From NCBI GenBank assembly GCA_963971575.1, contig OZ020611.1, positions 7,164,933-7,228,932 on the forward strand: a DNA stretch of 64,000 nt. The letters run 5' to 3'. Position 1 is the first letter of the stretch. Each line of letters opens with the position of its first letter. Source of the DNA: Liopterus haemorrhoidalis. Lineage: Eukaryota; Arthropoda; Insecta; Coleoptera; Dytiscidae. Positions 32,253 to 44,777 of this stretch are shown here, piece by piece. The notes under the pieces are model-generated. The model did no database searches. It was not told where the DNA came from and worked only from the letters and a program-made list of their open reading frames with translations. The position numbers and the translations under genes were made by a program.

Positions 32253-32800
32253 TTGGTTTTGATAGTAGCGAGAATCAATCAGTGTGGTTTTGCTTTGATA
32301 AATGAAATGTCATTAAGTATCTTAAAAAAAAGAGTTTTCAGCGAAATGCATCCCGATGTGTTTAGTACATTGAGTGAGGATGCTCCTTCGTATGCAACCA
32401 TTTGTCGCTGGATAAGTTTAAGAGAGAAAGAACCATTGTCAAAGATAATCGCCGTAGCGAATGTCCAAAAAAAGACAAAACATGTCATCTTAAATAACCT
32501 AAGACTGAAGTTATCAAAAGTAGCAGAGATAGTTGGCATATCGAAAAAATGCGTATATTTAATTTTTACCAAAGAACTGGCAAGATGGCTGCAGCGCTTG
32601 CTCTCTGTGGAAAACAAATTCAACTTTCTTAGGCTGGTATGGAGAGGCTCAATAAAAACACGGTTGATTTTTTGCGTCGTTTCGTAACCATGGGCGAAAT
32701 TTGGGACCATTATTTAACGCCAGACTAAAGAATATTCAAAAAACTGGATTGATCACAAAAGACCAAAAGATCTGTCGCGCCTGTAGGCCGCTTTTAATAT
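32253..32800 (+). pseudogene. Decayed mariner transposase, N-terminal and first catalytic region
   Basis: The open segment 32253-32687 includes DAPSYATICRWISL, LRLKLSKVAEIVGISKKCVY and ELARWLQRLLSVENK. These follow the two helix-turn-helix blocks and the ARWVPRLL block of mariner transposases. In a second frame downstream NKNTVDFLRRFVTMGEIWDH corresponds to the FLRRFVTMDETWIHH block, with the first catalytic Asp changed to Gly. Stops follow. The remaining catalytic domain is missing and no ends were found. Confidence 0.7.
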
Positions 32801-35800
32801 TAAATTAAATTTTTTTAAATTTAATTCAAAACATAAAAACTTTTGGTGTTTTCTAAATAGTATGTGTAAAATGTTGAACTCCGCTCTTGCGAGTTATAAC
32901 ATTACATTACTCACTAATCTTCTCTGTTACTGACCTGCTCAGTGTGCACAGTACGCTAGTGAAAATATTTAAAGTTTCTTAATTTAAATTACGCGTATCT
33001 AACGCAGTTTTCGTGAATTTACACCTGCTGTTTATTCATTAAAATATTGTGTGTATTTACATCATCCAAGGAATCAATCCGAGAACCCAGGAACCTGTTT
33101 CTTGGGACACCAGTGCCACATCTGTAAAATTGGATAAATATTCTACATATTTATTAAGAATACATCTACTGTAAGTCTGTTCCAATTTTACATACATTCT
33201 AATTCATTGTTTAATTAATATATATTTTGTTTGCAACATTTAAATTCTATTTTGTTATCGCCTTTGCGCGATTTTGTATTTTTTTTCTTCACACACGCTA
33301 ATCTGCTGATCACGTGTGCTGATTTATTTTTTAATTTAATTTAACATCTAGTATTTTGTAAATTTTATATTTAATATTATTAATTTGTTTTAATTTTTCA
33401 GTCTATTATTTAATATTGTATTTGTGGTACTGCAATTTTATTTATGTGATACGTCCATCGTGTTGAGCAACGTTTTTCGCATTGTTTATCGCTTGGCTAG
33501 GGTTTTCAGAGACGTCGTGGAATTTCTAGGTTTGGTTACTCCATAGCCATTACTTGTGGGCCTAGGATTTTACCCATCTACACCACAGCTAGGGCTACCA
33601 TGTCCCTTTGTTAGTCTCCTAGAGCAGCCCCTAGGAGCAGAAGAGTGTTTTATCCCCTCTCCTTTCCTCTAGGTCGTCCGTGTCATCCTCTGCGGCTCAA
33701 CTCGGTGCGTTCGTGTCACACAACCGCTATTTCTTTCTATATTCCAGCCTTCTGCTGGTGGTCCTTCGAGGTCTCCGCCACGAAGACCATTTGTGTGACT
33801 GTCTGGCCACCCTACCTTATTTAGGCTGGGAGCGGGTGTCACAAGATCAAAAAGATAAAAGACCAAATAATTAACGGAAAATACTACACTCAAATTCTCA
33901 ACCATCTAAAAAATTCATTAATTTTCATTCGTACCATTTTTCATCACTCCTTGTTTCAGTGGAATATCTTACTGAAGCTAAGATCAAAACCATCTCAAGC
34001 GCTATATTTTAAAGAAGTCAGAAATAATTCTGAAATACAAAAAGTTGATCAAAATAAACCTTAGTCTTTCAATGTTATTTTAATAAAAAATAATATAAAA
34101 ACTTTTTACGAATCAGTGTTATTGACAAATTCATTAAAATAGTATTCATGAAGCATTGTAATGAATGAAAAAACAAAATGTTTTATTACGGCATTTGATT
34201 GATTACGCGAGTATGTTTTTAAATGAAATTAAGTGTCATGATACAAGTGATTAATCAACTTCTCAATCAGAGGTATATAAGACTTTTTTTGTTTTTAGAT
34301 TTCCAACAATTAATGAAGACCTATTGTTCTCAGGAGAGATCAAATTGATCATGCGAAAAATTTTAATTAATATTTTCTTAAGATTGATTATTCACTGGAG
34401 ATCATTAGATTATTTAATGTAAAGGATAGTTGAACAGTTAAATAGTTATTTCCAGTTATAATTAAGGAATTTTTACGCAATGCTCTCTAAATATTCCGGA
34501 TAATAGTGGCATAACGATCTTCAACATCATCATAATAAAGCTGCTGAACTAGACAATATTGCTCGAGAGTAATTAAAATTTAATATTACTGCCATCTTAA
34601 AAATCTTTGAGCCAGTAATGTAACGGATTTGGCTGACAGAAAAGGGTCCAAAAACGTGAAAAGAATCATGGAGCATACAATGATTTTTTTCAACAAGCGA
34701 AATGTGTAAATTTCCAACAAAAAAAAAAAAAAAAAAATAGAACGGTAAAATATTTAGCCAATGTCAAATAATAAGCTGTTAAAGTATGAAATATTATTAA
34801 CTACAAATTTCATCCTTGACGAGCGGATATATTGTTGTCAAGTAGCGTAAGTTTGGAGTTGCCAAATAACCAGACGTGACCCAGGAGAACTCAGACCACT
34901 CCAGATGTTGGGCAAGTAATCAACCAACATCGGCGATACCACCAGGAAATTGTATGGTCCGATTGTAGATAATTGAAGCCAACTTCTGTATCTGTATTCC
35001 ACGTTAAGTATATTTCCGTATTTTTCATACGGAACGCGTGAGTACAATTTTCAATTTATATTTTCCATTTATTTATGACGCACCGCACATTTCAGTCCCT
35101 ATGCGTGCGCACATTGTATTTTTGCCATTTGTTGACTTAGATTCCAAAAATTTTTATTTGGATATTATTTTGTGTATAGTTTCTCACACCAAAGTATTTT
35201 GGTTGTGTCGGGAAGAAACTAATATTTTGAGAAATTAAAGTATGCTTCGCCTACAATTTGTACATTAGAATTTCTTGGTATAAAAATTATTCAAAATAAT
35301 TTTTCGTGTTACTAAGAGCAGTTCTACGTTATCAACCGCTAGTTAAGGCTTTAAGACGACAGAATTGTGTTATTACTCCTCCAGAACCACTGCGTGAGCC
35401 CTTTCGAATACCTCTACTCCTAGGGTCAACCAAAAACCAAATGTAACAAGTCCTCGAAAACAATCCCTCGGAGTTAAATACATCTGAACCCTTCCTGTCC
35501 TTTTTATGTTTATAAGTATACAGCTTCTCTGGAGAACGCGTCCTTATTTCAGCGATTTACCTGCAATTCTGCTGTAGATTATATCGGCACAAGCTCTCAA
35601 TTATCATTGCAGAACCATTTATTAGTCAGCACCTGTGGCGGGTCCTACAATCTTAGTTAGACCTATGTGACACCGCGACGCCAGTATCTTTCTAACGAAC
35701 CCAGCGCAATGGGCGCCACAGAAGATATGTCTGGATTAAAATCGTGGTTATTTATCCTGTAGCAATGAAGGCCAGAAAAATATTTTTTTAAAATTATGTG

Positions 35801-36692
35801 GTGTTGAAGATTGGTAATGAAAATTCAGTACAGAAAAAAATAACATCATTTTTTGAAAAAACATTGAATTGAAAGTATTTGTCTACTTTTTATTCTGTAA
35901 TAAAACAGTTTGTTCCTACTACTATGGAATTGTCTCATTACGGTATTGTTAGTTGACAGAAAATTAACTTATTTCCGTATGTTACCCCCTTACACGCTCA
36001 GGCGGTGAGGGATAAATAAATGCGCCCATGTGCATGTGCAGTGTAGGAGAATGAATAAATTTGCATCAATGCGCATGTGTAGCGGTGGACGAATTTTCAT
36101 TCACGTACTGGTTGCGTGCGCATTTGTTGGCTGCCAACAATATTTTTATTTTATTTTATTTTTTGAAAATCGGTAATCCAAGGAAAAGCATAAAGTGAAA
36201 AACGCATCATCAGTGGCGCGACAGCCCGTGGTGAGCCTTGGCCTCCTGCTTATAGGTTTCAAGGAAATATTTTCAGTCTGTACACATTCTGGAGTAATAT
36301 GGTCAGTATTATGTCCGTTTTTTAGCGAACACGGAAAGGCAAACCAACCTATGGGTTGAAACATAAGGAGGAGAACAAAAAGGCGTATACAGTTTACAGC
36401 CGGTTGGTATATATTCTTACACAAATGATTTGAGTTAAGTAGGAGTTGAACCACTTCCATACCCTTGCTGGTGCTCAAAAGGAAAGTACAAATGTTTTAT
36501 CGCTAATGGCCACAAGCTTGCAACACGTGCAGAATGTATATTTCGCACGAGAATGATTTTTTTTAATTGCCTGTGACTCATTCAGGTAACTTCAGTCTTG
36601 TGCGAAATATGTGACATTTCACACGAGTTGCATAATACATTATTTAATATTCCTGTATTTTTCTCCTATATTCGATATAACGAAATATATAT

Positions 36693-36743
<51 letters not shown>
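32801..36743. other. Long gap, no gene recognised
   Basis: The segment 33470-33850 is a GC-rich island with short open frames on both strands (33669-33905 minus, 33680-33874 plus) and no recognised domain; it may be the untranslated or gag part of an unidentified retroelement. The segments 34700-34740 and 36690-36743 are poly(A) and (AT)n. A weak inverted repeat (atatttcgcac and its complement) occupies 36537-36611. Everything else is AT-rich and unassigned. Confidence 0.35.
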
Positions 36744-36746
<3 letters not shown>

Positions 36747-38394
36747 TTACGGTCAAAATAATAAATACACCTAATACACCAACCTTATTATTTGTAGTTG
36801 GAACACTAAATAAATTTATATTTTTATTCTAACTGGCATAACCAATAAAGCACTTTATGATCTATTAAAACCATAATATTTATCAAGAAATATTATATGG
36901 TGATAGAAATATTTTGATATTTGTGAAAACACTACCAGAAACGGTTGGTCAAAATAATAAATACAATCGAGAAAATTTAGTCAAATATAAAATTGATTAT
37001 TCATTTTACTGTTACTAATTACATAATACTATTTTTTATAATCTTAGTAATCAATAGCATGCCTTTTATTTGCCAAAACGGTCCGACATCGTTTGGGTAT
37101 CGACTCAATAAGCCGTTGACAGCTCTCTACAGGAATGCTTTACCAAGCTTCTTGAACAGCAGTCCATAATGCATTTTTGTTCCTTGGTTTTTCCTGCTCA
37201 ACCCCATCCTTTACTAGTTTCCAAAGATTTTCTGTTGGATTCAAATCGGGTAATTGAGCAGGCCAAGGTAAAATTTGAAAATTGTTTTTCTGGAACCATG
37301 TTTTTGTTGCACGAGCAGTGTGTTTAGAGTCGTTATCTTGCTGGTAGATCCATATTAGTGTCATATTCCATTCCGCATAGAGTAGCATAATAGTTTCCAA
37401 AATTAGGATGTAAATTCCTTTCGTCATTATCTCATCTATGCGAAATAAGGGACCTATACCATACCAAGAAAAACAACTCCTTACTAAAATCTTACCTCCT
37501 CCATGTTAAACGGTTTTTTTTCGCGTAATTAGGGTTAAACGCCGGGTTTGGAGGACGCCTAACAAATTTTTTCCCATCATTTCCAAACAACATAAATTTA
37601 CTTTCGTCACTAAACGAAATATTTCTCCATTTTTTAATACCTTCTGCACCATACCAGTAAATGTGTTCTTGAGCATATTCTTTACGGGATTGTAAGTGTC
37701 TTGGTTTTAATAATGGTACTTTTCTAGGCGAACATGATCTTAAGTTATGCTCTACCAACCTCCTTCTAATGGTTCTTGCAGAAATATTCGGTTGTAGTTC
37801 GGTTAGTAAATTAGTTGATGACATGAAATGATTTTTTTCACTTCCTTTACCAAGCGTCTATCTTCGTTCTTTAAAGTTTTGTGTGGTCTACCCCGGGTTT
37901 CCTCTTTAAATGAGTGACTGATGACATTTTCTACCATTCCCAAAGAGCAACCCATAATATTAGCAAATCTTCTAAAAGAATTGCCATCATTTTTAATGTT
38001 TTAATTAAGTTGCTCATTTCACTACCACAATGCTTATTCTTACCCATCTTTGCAATAGTTTGAACAAAACTAAATAATTTTTTATGTAAAACATATACTT
38101 ATAAATACATTATGCACTTCTATGAACCTGTCTTAACTCCGTTATCAAATTATTTTTATGAGTTTTAGGAAATGTATTTATTATTTTGACCAACCATGTC
38201 AGGCAGTGTTTTCACAAAAATCAAAATATTTCTATGACCAAATAATATTTCTTGATAAATATTATGGATTTAATAGCTCATAAAGTGCTTTATTGGTTAT
38301 GCCAGTTAAAATAAAATTATGAATTTATTTAGTGATCGAACTACAAATAATAAGATTACTATATTAGGTGTATTTATTATTTTGACCGTAACTG
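36744..38394 (-). mobile_element. Tc1-like transposon with bipartite (IR/DR) terminal repeats, 1651 bp
   Basis: The ends read CAGTTACGGTCAAAATAATA inward on both sides, flanked by TA (36742-36743, 38395-38396). The inverted repeats are about 220 bp long. The motif ggtcaaaataataaatac occurs twice in each: outer and inner copies at 36751-36768 and 36947-36964, and in reverse at 38370-38387 and 38174-38191. This is the IR/DR layout known from Sleeping Beauty-like and Minos-like Tc1 elements. It lies in an (AT)n microsatellite. Confidence 0.9.
37140..38047 (-). pseudogene. Tc1-type DD34E transposase, frameshifted
   Basis: The likely start is at 38047 (MGKNKHCGSEMSN...). The frame is broken near 37830 and again between 37492 and 37427. 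The surviving parts are the N-terminal DNA-binding region (ISARTIRRRLVEHNLRS), the first catalytic Asp in ISFSDESKFMLFGNDG, the second in YQQDNDSKHTA and the Glu in DLNPTENLWKLV. Spacing from the second Asp to Glu is 34 residues, the Tc1 signature. All three catalytic residues are present, so inactivation is by frame disruption alone. The stop is at 37140-37142. Confidence 0.88.
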
Positions 38395-38396
38395 TA

Positions 38397-41300
38397 TATA
38401 TATATTTTTGAACGACCATATGACTATATCAAAAACAGTTCTTTTTTATCATCTAGTACTGGCCATAAAGTAAAATTTTTTCGGCCTATACCGATTCTCT
38501 TATTTTTTGGCCTCTGGATGCTAGGGCCATCTATCTGTCATTTCTTGAGTTATAAGATCTATGGTTACATTGAAACAACTGACAGTCAAACATTTATAAT
38601 TGCAATAATCGTTCAGTAACAAAAAATTATCCAATGTAAATAAATAAATATAATTTTTCTAATTCAAATTTCTTTTGGTCGCCCAAAAAATATAATGTTC
38701 ACTTTGACCAAAAAAATCTCTTTCGTCCTTATCTGTTTAAAGTCCTCGGCTGCAGTTCGGGTTAAATTCAAATGCGGCTGAAAAAGATCTACTTTTTGGC
38801 CATGGTACACAAATAATTATTACGGATTCATGGTAATCCTTAATGGGAATTGACCTGTATTCGGGCAGCACCAATGGCTATAAGCGCCTACACAGCCCTT
38901 TAATCACGTGATTGTCTGAATGTCTTTCCAATATTATGAAAGTAGAATAATTAAAAATTTCATTAAATATTATGAATAGTTTTGAAATTGTGAATAAAAT
39001 GTGTCTCATACTTGTCATATAATTTCTGTCCTAATAATTTACATTAGCTCAGCAAAATATAATATTTTATCACGCTTTCTATTTGGCTGCACATGTACAC
39101 GCTTTACGAAACCGCAATTCAAACTCATTTAAATTCATACAGATAACACTAAATTAAATTATGAAAACTACTGTTTTAGACACTCTTAAAATATTTTTAT
39201 TTGTTTTAAAAAGAATAGTTGAAAATCTAACATTCCTGTAGATTTAAAACATTATATAGTTTAAAAACTTAAATAAAGGTAAAAATAACTTTATTTTATA
39301 ATTTATTACATAGAAAATAATATTTATTATGCAGATCCAATTTTTATTTAAGGATCAATGATACAAGTACAGTCGTCAAATGATCTAGGGATATTTGATG
39401 AAGTTGGGAAAGGAACGTTTGTTTATTTTATAAAGATTTTGTTAATGGTGTGTAGGCAAATCCACCGTGGTCCTCCCGTGTATGGTAATTGGTAGGACCG
39501 CCCTATGCTAGAGTTGGGACCAAATGCTGCAGGTGTTGGTGAAAATTTGCATACCTACTCGATTTGGGTTTTATTCTAGTAGCAGAAAGTCTTGCGAATG
39601 TTTGCACATGGACGATTGACACACGCGCGTGTTCCCTATTGTTAGGGTTTTGACTAGTGGAACATTTTGTTCTTGATTTCACTGAATATTTTGAACCATT
39701 TTGATGCCATCAATTGTTTTCTGCATGTAGCGTTTCCTGCGCAGAAAATTGTAATGAACCACTTAAACCAGCCAGATAAGATTTCAGAATCTCACACCCC
39801 ATTATGAATCGTTTCATTCTGGGTCCTTTTTTAGCATTTTCAAAATTTTTAAACTATATTAAAGTTGAAAGATTTTAGAATTCAGATTATAGAAAAATAG
39901 AAGCCATAAATTACAAAACCTAACTACAGAATTATTTTATACATTTTATTGTTCAAAGTTAAGGATTAATAGATTTGAACACTGATATCCCCTTGGACAA
40001 TTTTAGACTTTCATTCCAGGAAGTGCTATTATATAAACACCAGTCTCTTTGAAGAGGTCAGTAGTCCGTTACAAAATATTATTTAATACTTTTTATTTAT
40101 AGTTGTTCATTCCAGCATTATTTCGTACTCTGTTGCTCCATCCAGCATTCTCGCCGAGATAATTTGCTAATACGGTATGTGCCAGAACTGAAAGTTTCGG
40201 AAGGTGACTAAAGTAATACGCTCAGTATGATGTGCAGGTTCAGGCATTGACAGGCAAATTTTTTAGAGAGTGTTATATATATGTGTTACAACTCGAGATA
40301 AATTAATAATATACATCTCTTTTTTTTTATTTTTTAATCATTTTATTGACAAAAAAGCGTTTGGACGTTTATTATTTTACATATCTTTATAATAAAAACT
40401 ATGATGTGTCTGCCAGGATGTCTTATGTCCTACCAGAGGTTTTTTCGTAGATCCCGACAACGTAGAATGTTGAAATTTGGCAGGGGATTTCCTGGGCATA
40501 TGAGGATGATTTCCTCAATTTGAAAAAGGGGCGAGCTTGTGATTCAATAAAATTGACATTCTGTCTTAATATATCAAAACTAAGGGTTATATCAACTCCT
40601 AAGCACGACCCTGTTATTATCAGCTGGTAATCCAGAAATAATTTAAAAAATTTTACATTAGTAACATGTCATATCAAAAATAGATTGACATGTCTTGTTG
40701 AAAAATATATATATTTCGTCTTAATAGATATTTGTATAATATTGTAGTTGCATCGTCTTAATGAGAAACTATTCTACCAAATAACCAAGAAGTATATATC
40801 TTAAGTCAAATATTTAACTCTAGACTGCATTAGGCAGATGAATCAGGGTGAGTTTTTGTCTAAGGACCACATCAACTCCTTTCATGAGAGTGCGGTACTC
40901 GTATTTCAAACCACAAAATGTTTGGAGTTTGTGAGGCCTGTTGCAGGCACATTTAGATCCTCAGTGGGAAACCATCTGCAGTGGAGAATGTCATTCACTA
41001 TATATGCACATACTATGACGACCAGTCCATTAATTGTACGACAAACTGAACCTGGAGAGCTGGTTCCTTGAGCAGAAGTAGTTCCTGGACCGATTGTTCC
41101 CCACCTGTCATCATCGAGAAAGCGCAGCACCCAATATAGTAGACTGCGGAGTGTTTGCCATTGAATTCGCCACTTCTGTCAGAAAATCATCGCAATCCCA
41201 CACATGATGTGTAGATGCGACTATAATTGCTCAGTATTTATGACACAACATAAAAATTACGGTTTATAGTTTCATATAGTTTATAGACATATGTGTATAG

Positions 41301-42052
41301 TTTATTTTATTTTAATCAGTTTAGTTCTATTGCCTAATTTGATATTTACCCGGATTTATTATATATATCGATGAGTAGATTTTTACTATAAGAAGTTAAC
41401 TAAGTAGATGACTTAGGAGCAACACCACTACCGTAATATTGTTCCGATAGGGTACGCATATAGTAAAAGCTGGTTGCTGGTAGCTTGTAACTAATGCTGT
41501 TCCCGCTGGCAGCCAACTCTGGGAAACCAGCACCAGCTTCTATAGAGCGAGGTATCATTGATAACACAAAGATATTCCTGCTCGCAGGCTGACCTTCGCC
41601 AGCGCTAAAAGCCAGCTACTAACAACAAGCTTTCACTATACGCGTACACATAGGATAGTTCTAATTTCGTGATTAACTTTTTTCCGTCAAAAGACGGACT
41701 TTTCTCTTAGTATCATCAATAAATCTTCATAAGATCACTAAATATTTTAATAACGAAGCAAAGTGATCGGATGAGCACGTTCCGATCAAAAAATTGTACA
41801 TTAAAAGGACTGATACGCTACAACCCGTGACACAATGTATGAACCCTTCATACATATTAGTTCAGGAAGCGCTATATGCTGGGACAATTGATGCATAAAG
41901 ATATGAACGTACCTTTATTATTATCTCGTTCTGCATAAGCCTAGACCAGTGACCACCGATTTTACATGCAATCTGAAGTACGCTCCATATACCACAATTA
42001 ATTCAAAGATAGGCGGTACTCATTTTATGGAGGATTGAATAGGCAACAGCAG
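38397..42052. other. Long gap, mostly unassigned
   Basis: A possible Helitron-like 5' start lies at about 40385 (TCTTTATAATAAAAACTATG followed by a GTGTCTGCCAGGATG-like stretch). The segment 40838-41180 is less AT-rich with open frames on both strands and no recognised domain. The segment 41440-41660 is a foldback structure, listed separately. A perfect 8 bp inverted pair (tgatcgga...tccgatca) lies at 41763-41788. No gene was identified. Confidence 0.35.
41440..41660. mobile_element. Decayed foldback (hairpin) element
   Basis: The left arm (gtacgcatatagtaaaagct, then ggttgctggtagct) is the imperfect complement of the right arm, which read inward gives gtacgcgtatagtgaaagct then tgttgttagtagctgg. 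The arms together cover about 60 bp each, and the whole could form one long hairpin. No coding and no clear target duplication. Confidence 0.5.
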
Positions 42053-42165
42053 TTTTTTTTTTTTTTAGAAAAATCCTTTTGAACGCACTGAGACTTGATC
42101 TCATGATCCTACGCTTACAAGGTAGGAAAGCAAGGTAGGTCAGATACTAGCTACTCGATACAAAG
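42053..42165 (-). ncRNA. tRNA-derived SINE or tRNA pseudogene with A-tail
   Basis: On the minus strand an A-box-like TAGCTAGTATC (42143-42153) is followed by a stem CCTAC/GTAGG with a TTGTAA-containing anticodon-type loop, then the B box GATCAAGTCTC (42090-42100), which fits GWTCRANNC. The T-arm TGAG...CTCA pairs. A 14-base A-tail ends the unit (poly-T at 42053-42066 on the plus strand). The acceptor stem is not convincing, so a functional tRNA is unlikely. An A-tailed tRNA-derived sequence suggests retroposition. Confidence 0.45.
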
Positions 42166-42835
42166 CGAGTAAACTGACTACTTCACTACTGTGACCGCTA
42201 CGATATAGAATATGTTTAACGAAAAATAAGAAATGCCACTGAATGTTGATAATGTTTGCAATAATTTTAGACTCTTCTTGAAAGATCTGGTATACCTACA
42301 AAAATTCTGATAATTTTTTTGCGTATATGAATCAACATTTGTAAAACGTCGTATGTCATGATTTAATGAGAAACGCAAAGTCTCTCGAAACGGTATGGAT
42401 AGAAATGTAAATATGGGTTGCAGATATTGATACTTTGTATCGGTATAATTTTACAGTATCGATACTGGTATTGATATCAGTATAGATATATCGGTAGAAG
42501 TATCGACACTACGGGGTATCAATTACTTTGCTAGTAGAAAAGCATTGTGTAGCCAGCACTGGGGTATCGACATTTATAATATCGAAAAAATGTCTCAATA
42601 TATCGTAGTAGCTGTTAGTTAGTTAAAAATTTTGGCGCACATCAACAATGGCTATTTACGCCTAAGCCCATTTATTTTGTGGCATTGATTAGTGTTGAAA
42701 ATAATGAGTATAATAAAGTCTTTATGAATAAGACAAAGACAACGACAAAGAATTTTGAGCTCAATTGGAAAAGAACAACAAATATTTTTGGGTGTTTTCA
42801 AGAAAACAACGATATTTACTGGAACTTGTCAAATT
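42166..42835. other. Gap with a TATCGATA-rich block
   Basis: 42420-42610 repeats the motif (G)TATCGATA and close variants in both orientations (gatactttgtatcgg, agtatcgatactgg, gatatatcgg, ggtatcgac). This resembles the subterminal motif arrays of hAT-type elements, but no ends were found. No gene is present. Confidence 0.4.
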
Positions 42836-43965
42836 AATAATAATAATTTATTCAAGTTTTTTGTACATTAATTATACAGTAACTTAAGTCTAGGTGCAGA
42901 AATTTAGTCCTTCATGCCAGTTCAGTTATACTCATACGGAATTTGTCAACGCTGTATAATGCGCGGTTAGAAAGTAAAATCTTCATTCTTTTTAAAAATA
43001 TATTTCTATTAAGATTTTTGATCTGATTAGAAAGCATATTATACAGGTTAACTCCCATTACCAACGGTAACTGTATGGTCGTGGAATATCTACACAGAGG
43101 CGTCTGAAAAAGTTCCTTTTGCCTAGTGTTATAATTATGAGTGTTCGGGTTTTTTTCCAGAACACTTTCATTATCTTTAATGTACAAAAGTACATTTAAG
43201 ATGTTCAATGATGGAAGCGTCAATATGTTGAGTTCGTTAGTTAATTTTTTTTAAGCACTGCAACAAAGGCTATTTGCGCCCGATATGTTGAGTTCCCTGA
43301 ATAGATATCCCTACAATGTGCGTAGCGTTTGGCTTTCGCTAAAATGCGTATAGCTTGTTTTTGGACTTTAAATATACGTGTCCACTCAGTGGAGTTGCCC
43401 CATAGCTTGACACCGTAGGAAAGTAGACTATGTAAGTACGCATAGTACAACATTCTGACGGTGTTGTCCAAGATACATTGGGTCATTCTTTTTAGCATAT
43501 ACGTAATTCTATTAAGTTGAATAGATAATACGTGGATATGCTCTTTCCACGTTAGCCGGCAGTCCAAATGAAACCCAAGAAACTTAACGGTAATTTCAGT
43601 GTACAGGGTATTGTTGTTTAACATCCTATTTAAGCTAAAAATAATTGTTTTGGTTTTTGCAGTATTCAAACACAATTTTTTACTAGTGAACCATTGTAGA
43701 GCTTGATCTTGGGTTACATTTGAGGCTAGCATAGCATCATCACAGTGGACTCCATGGTTTATAAATGAAGAGTCGTCGGCGTAGAGCATAGTTATGGCCT
43801 GCATATTGTCAGGCAGATCTTTAATGTATAATATACAAATTAAACGTCCCAAAATTGTGCCTTGCCCGACGCCCATGTTTATGCTCTTCGTCGACGACAG
43901 GACATTGTTGTGAAAGACACATTGTTTCCGATTTTTTAGGAAACTTGTAACTAAGTTGAGTGATG
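42836..43965 (-). mobile_element. 5'-truncated CR1-like non-LTR retrotransposon
   Basis: Minus-strand RT and C-terminal sequence ends in a 3' UTR and an (ATT)n-type tail at about 42832-42855. Recognisable sequence starts at about 43965 with NLVTSFLKNRKQCVFHNN. The layout parallels the element at 493-1960, but the sequence is clearly different. Confidence 0.8.
42912..43965 (-). pseudogene. Non-LTR reverse transcriptase, palm to C-terminus
   Basis: Motifs on the minus strand in order: FLKNRKQCVF, GVGQGTILGRLICILYIKDL (normally GVPQGSILGPLLF), MLYADDSSF (intact YADD box), VKFLGFHLDCRLTWKEHI and HSLLSYGVKLWG. A stop at 43241-43243 then interrupts. A second frame (43223-42912) continues with HNYNTRQKE and the C-terminal tail. 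The 5' half of the RT and any endonuclease are missing. Not functional. Confidence 0.82.
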
Positions 43966-44777
43966 TTAATTATTATATTGATTACTAATACGAGTTTAGT
44001 AATTATTATGTAATGTAGGAAGCTGAAGTAAATTAGTAAAATAACAATTTACCGATTAATTAATCATATTTCACGCATAATTATTTAAATTCTTTTGAAG
44101 CTGATATCTTTAGTAGTTGTTTCAGGCTTAAAATTTTTAGTTAGTAAAAGTCAAAATTATGACAACAATACTTAATAGTTGTCAGATATCTATTATTAGG
44201 TAATTGAGAGATAACGTGTGTACAGCAATTTTTTCTACAATAAAATATATGCTGTTAGATAGATTGTTAGTATCTTTATTTCACACTTTTGTCAGTTTTG
44301 TGAAAGAAATTTATAATCACACAAACTTATTTTTTGTTACACTTTAAATTAAATTAATAGCTGCTTTTATTGAGATAATAGAAATTAACACATAATTAAA
44401 ATCTGTTAACTTAACAGACTGTTTGTTATGTTGAACTCATCAGTCAGTTCAAAGATACATATCAGAGTGCAGAATGCATTTTAATCATTCAACAGAACAC
44501 CTATTTCAAATTAACATGAGTAGGGAACTCGAGCACAAGGGGCGTTTGAGATAATATCTTCATGGGGAAAATCAACAAAACGTATAAAGCTGGAAAAGAT
44601 ATAAAAGCACTGACTCTTTTATAACTTTATTTAAATATATGTAACACTTTATTTGAAATAATCTTATATTACGGTACGAGATTTAACACATATTTTATTG
44701 AATATACGATTTGTTGCTAATCTTTTTTTCTATTTTTAGCCTGTTTTAGAGCATTTCGGCCTAGCGTCATTAGCGTC
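43966..44777. other. AT-rich gap
   Basis: No gene or structured repeat was recognised. Confidence 0.4.

Noticed and set aside
33470..33905. GC-rich island as a host exon or CpG promoter
   Set aside because: Short frames on both strands lack domains, and no splice-site or codon-bias pattern supports a gene; an unidentified TE part is as likely.
35700..35722. GGGCGCCA (reverse TGGCGCCC) as a retroviral-type primer-binding site next to an LTR
   Set aside because: No paired LTR, no TG...CA boundaries and no gag/pol could be found; eight bases alone are not enough.
36611..36832. Frame across the (AT)n microsatellite
   Set aside because: It is mostly repeated Tyr-Ile from the dinucleotide run and extends into the Tc1 tip.
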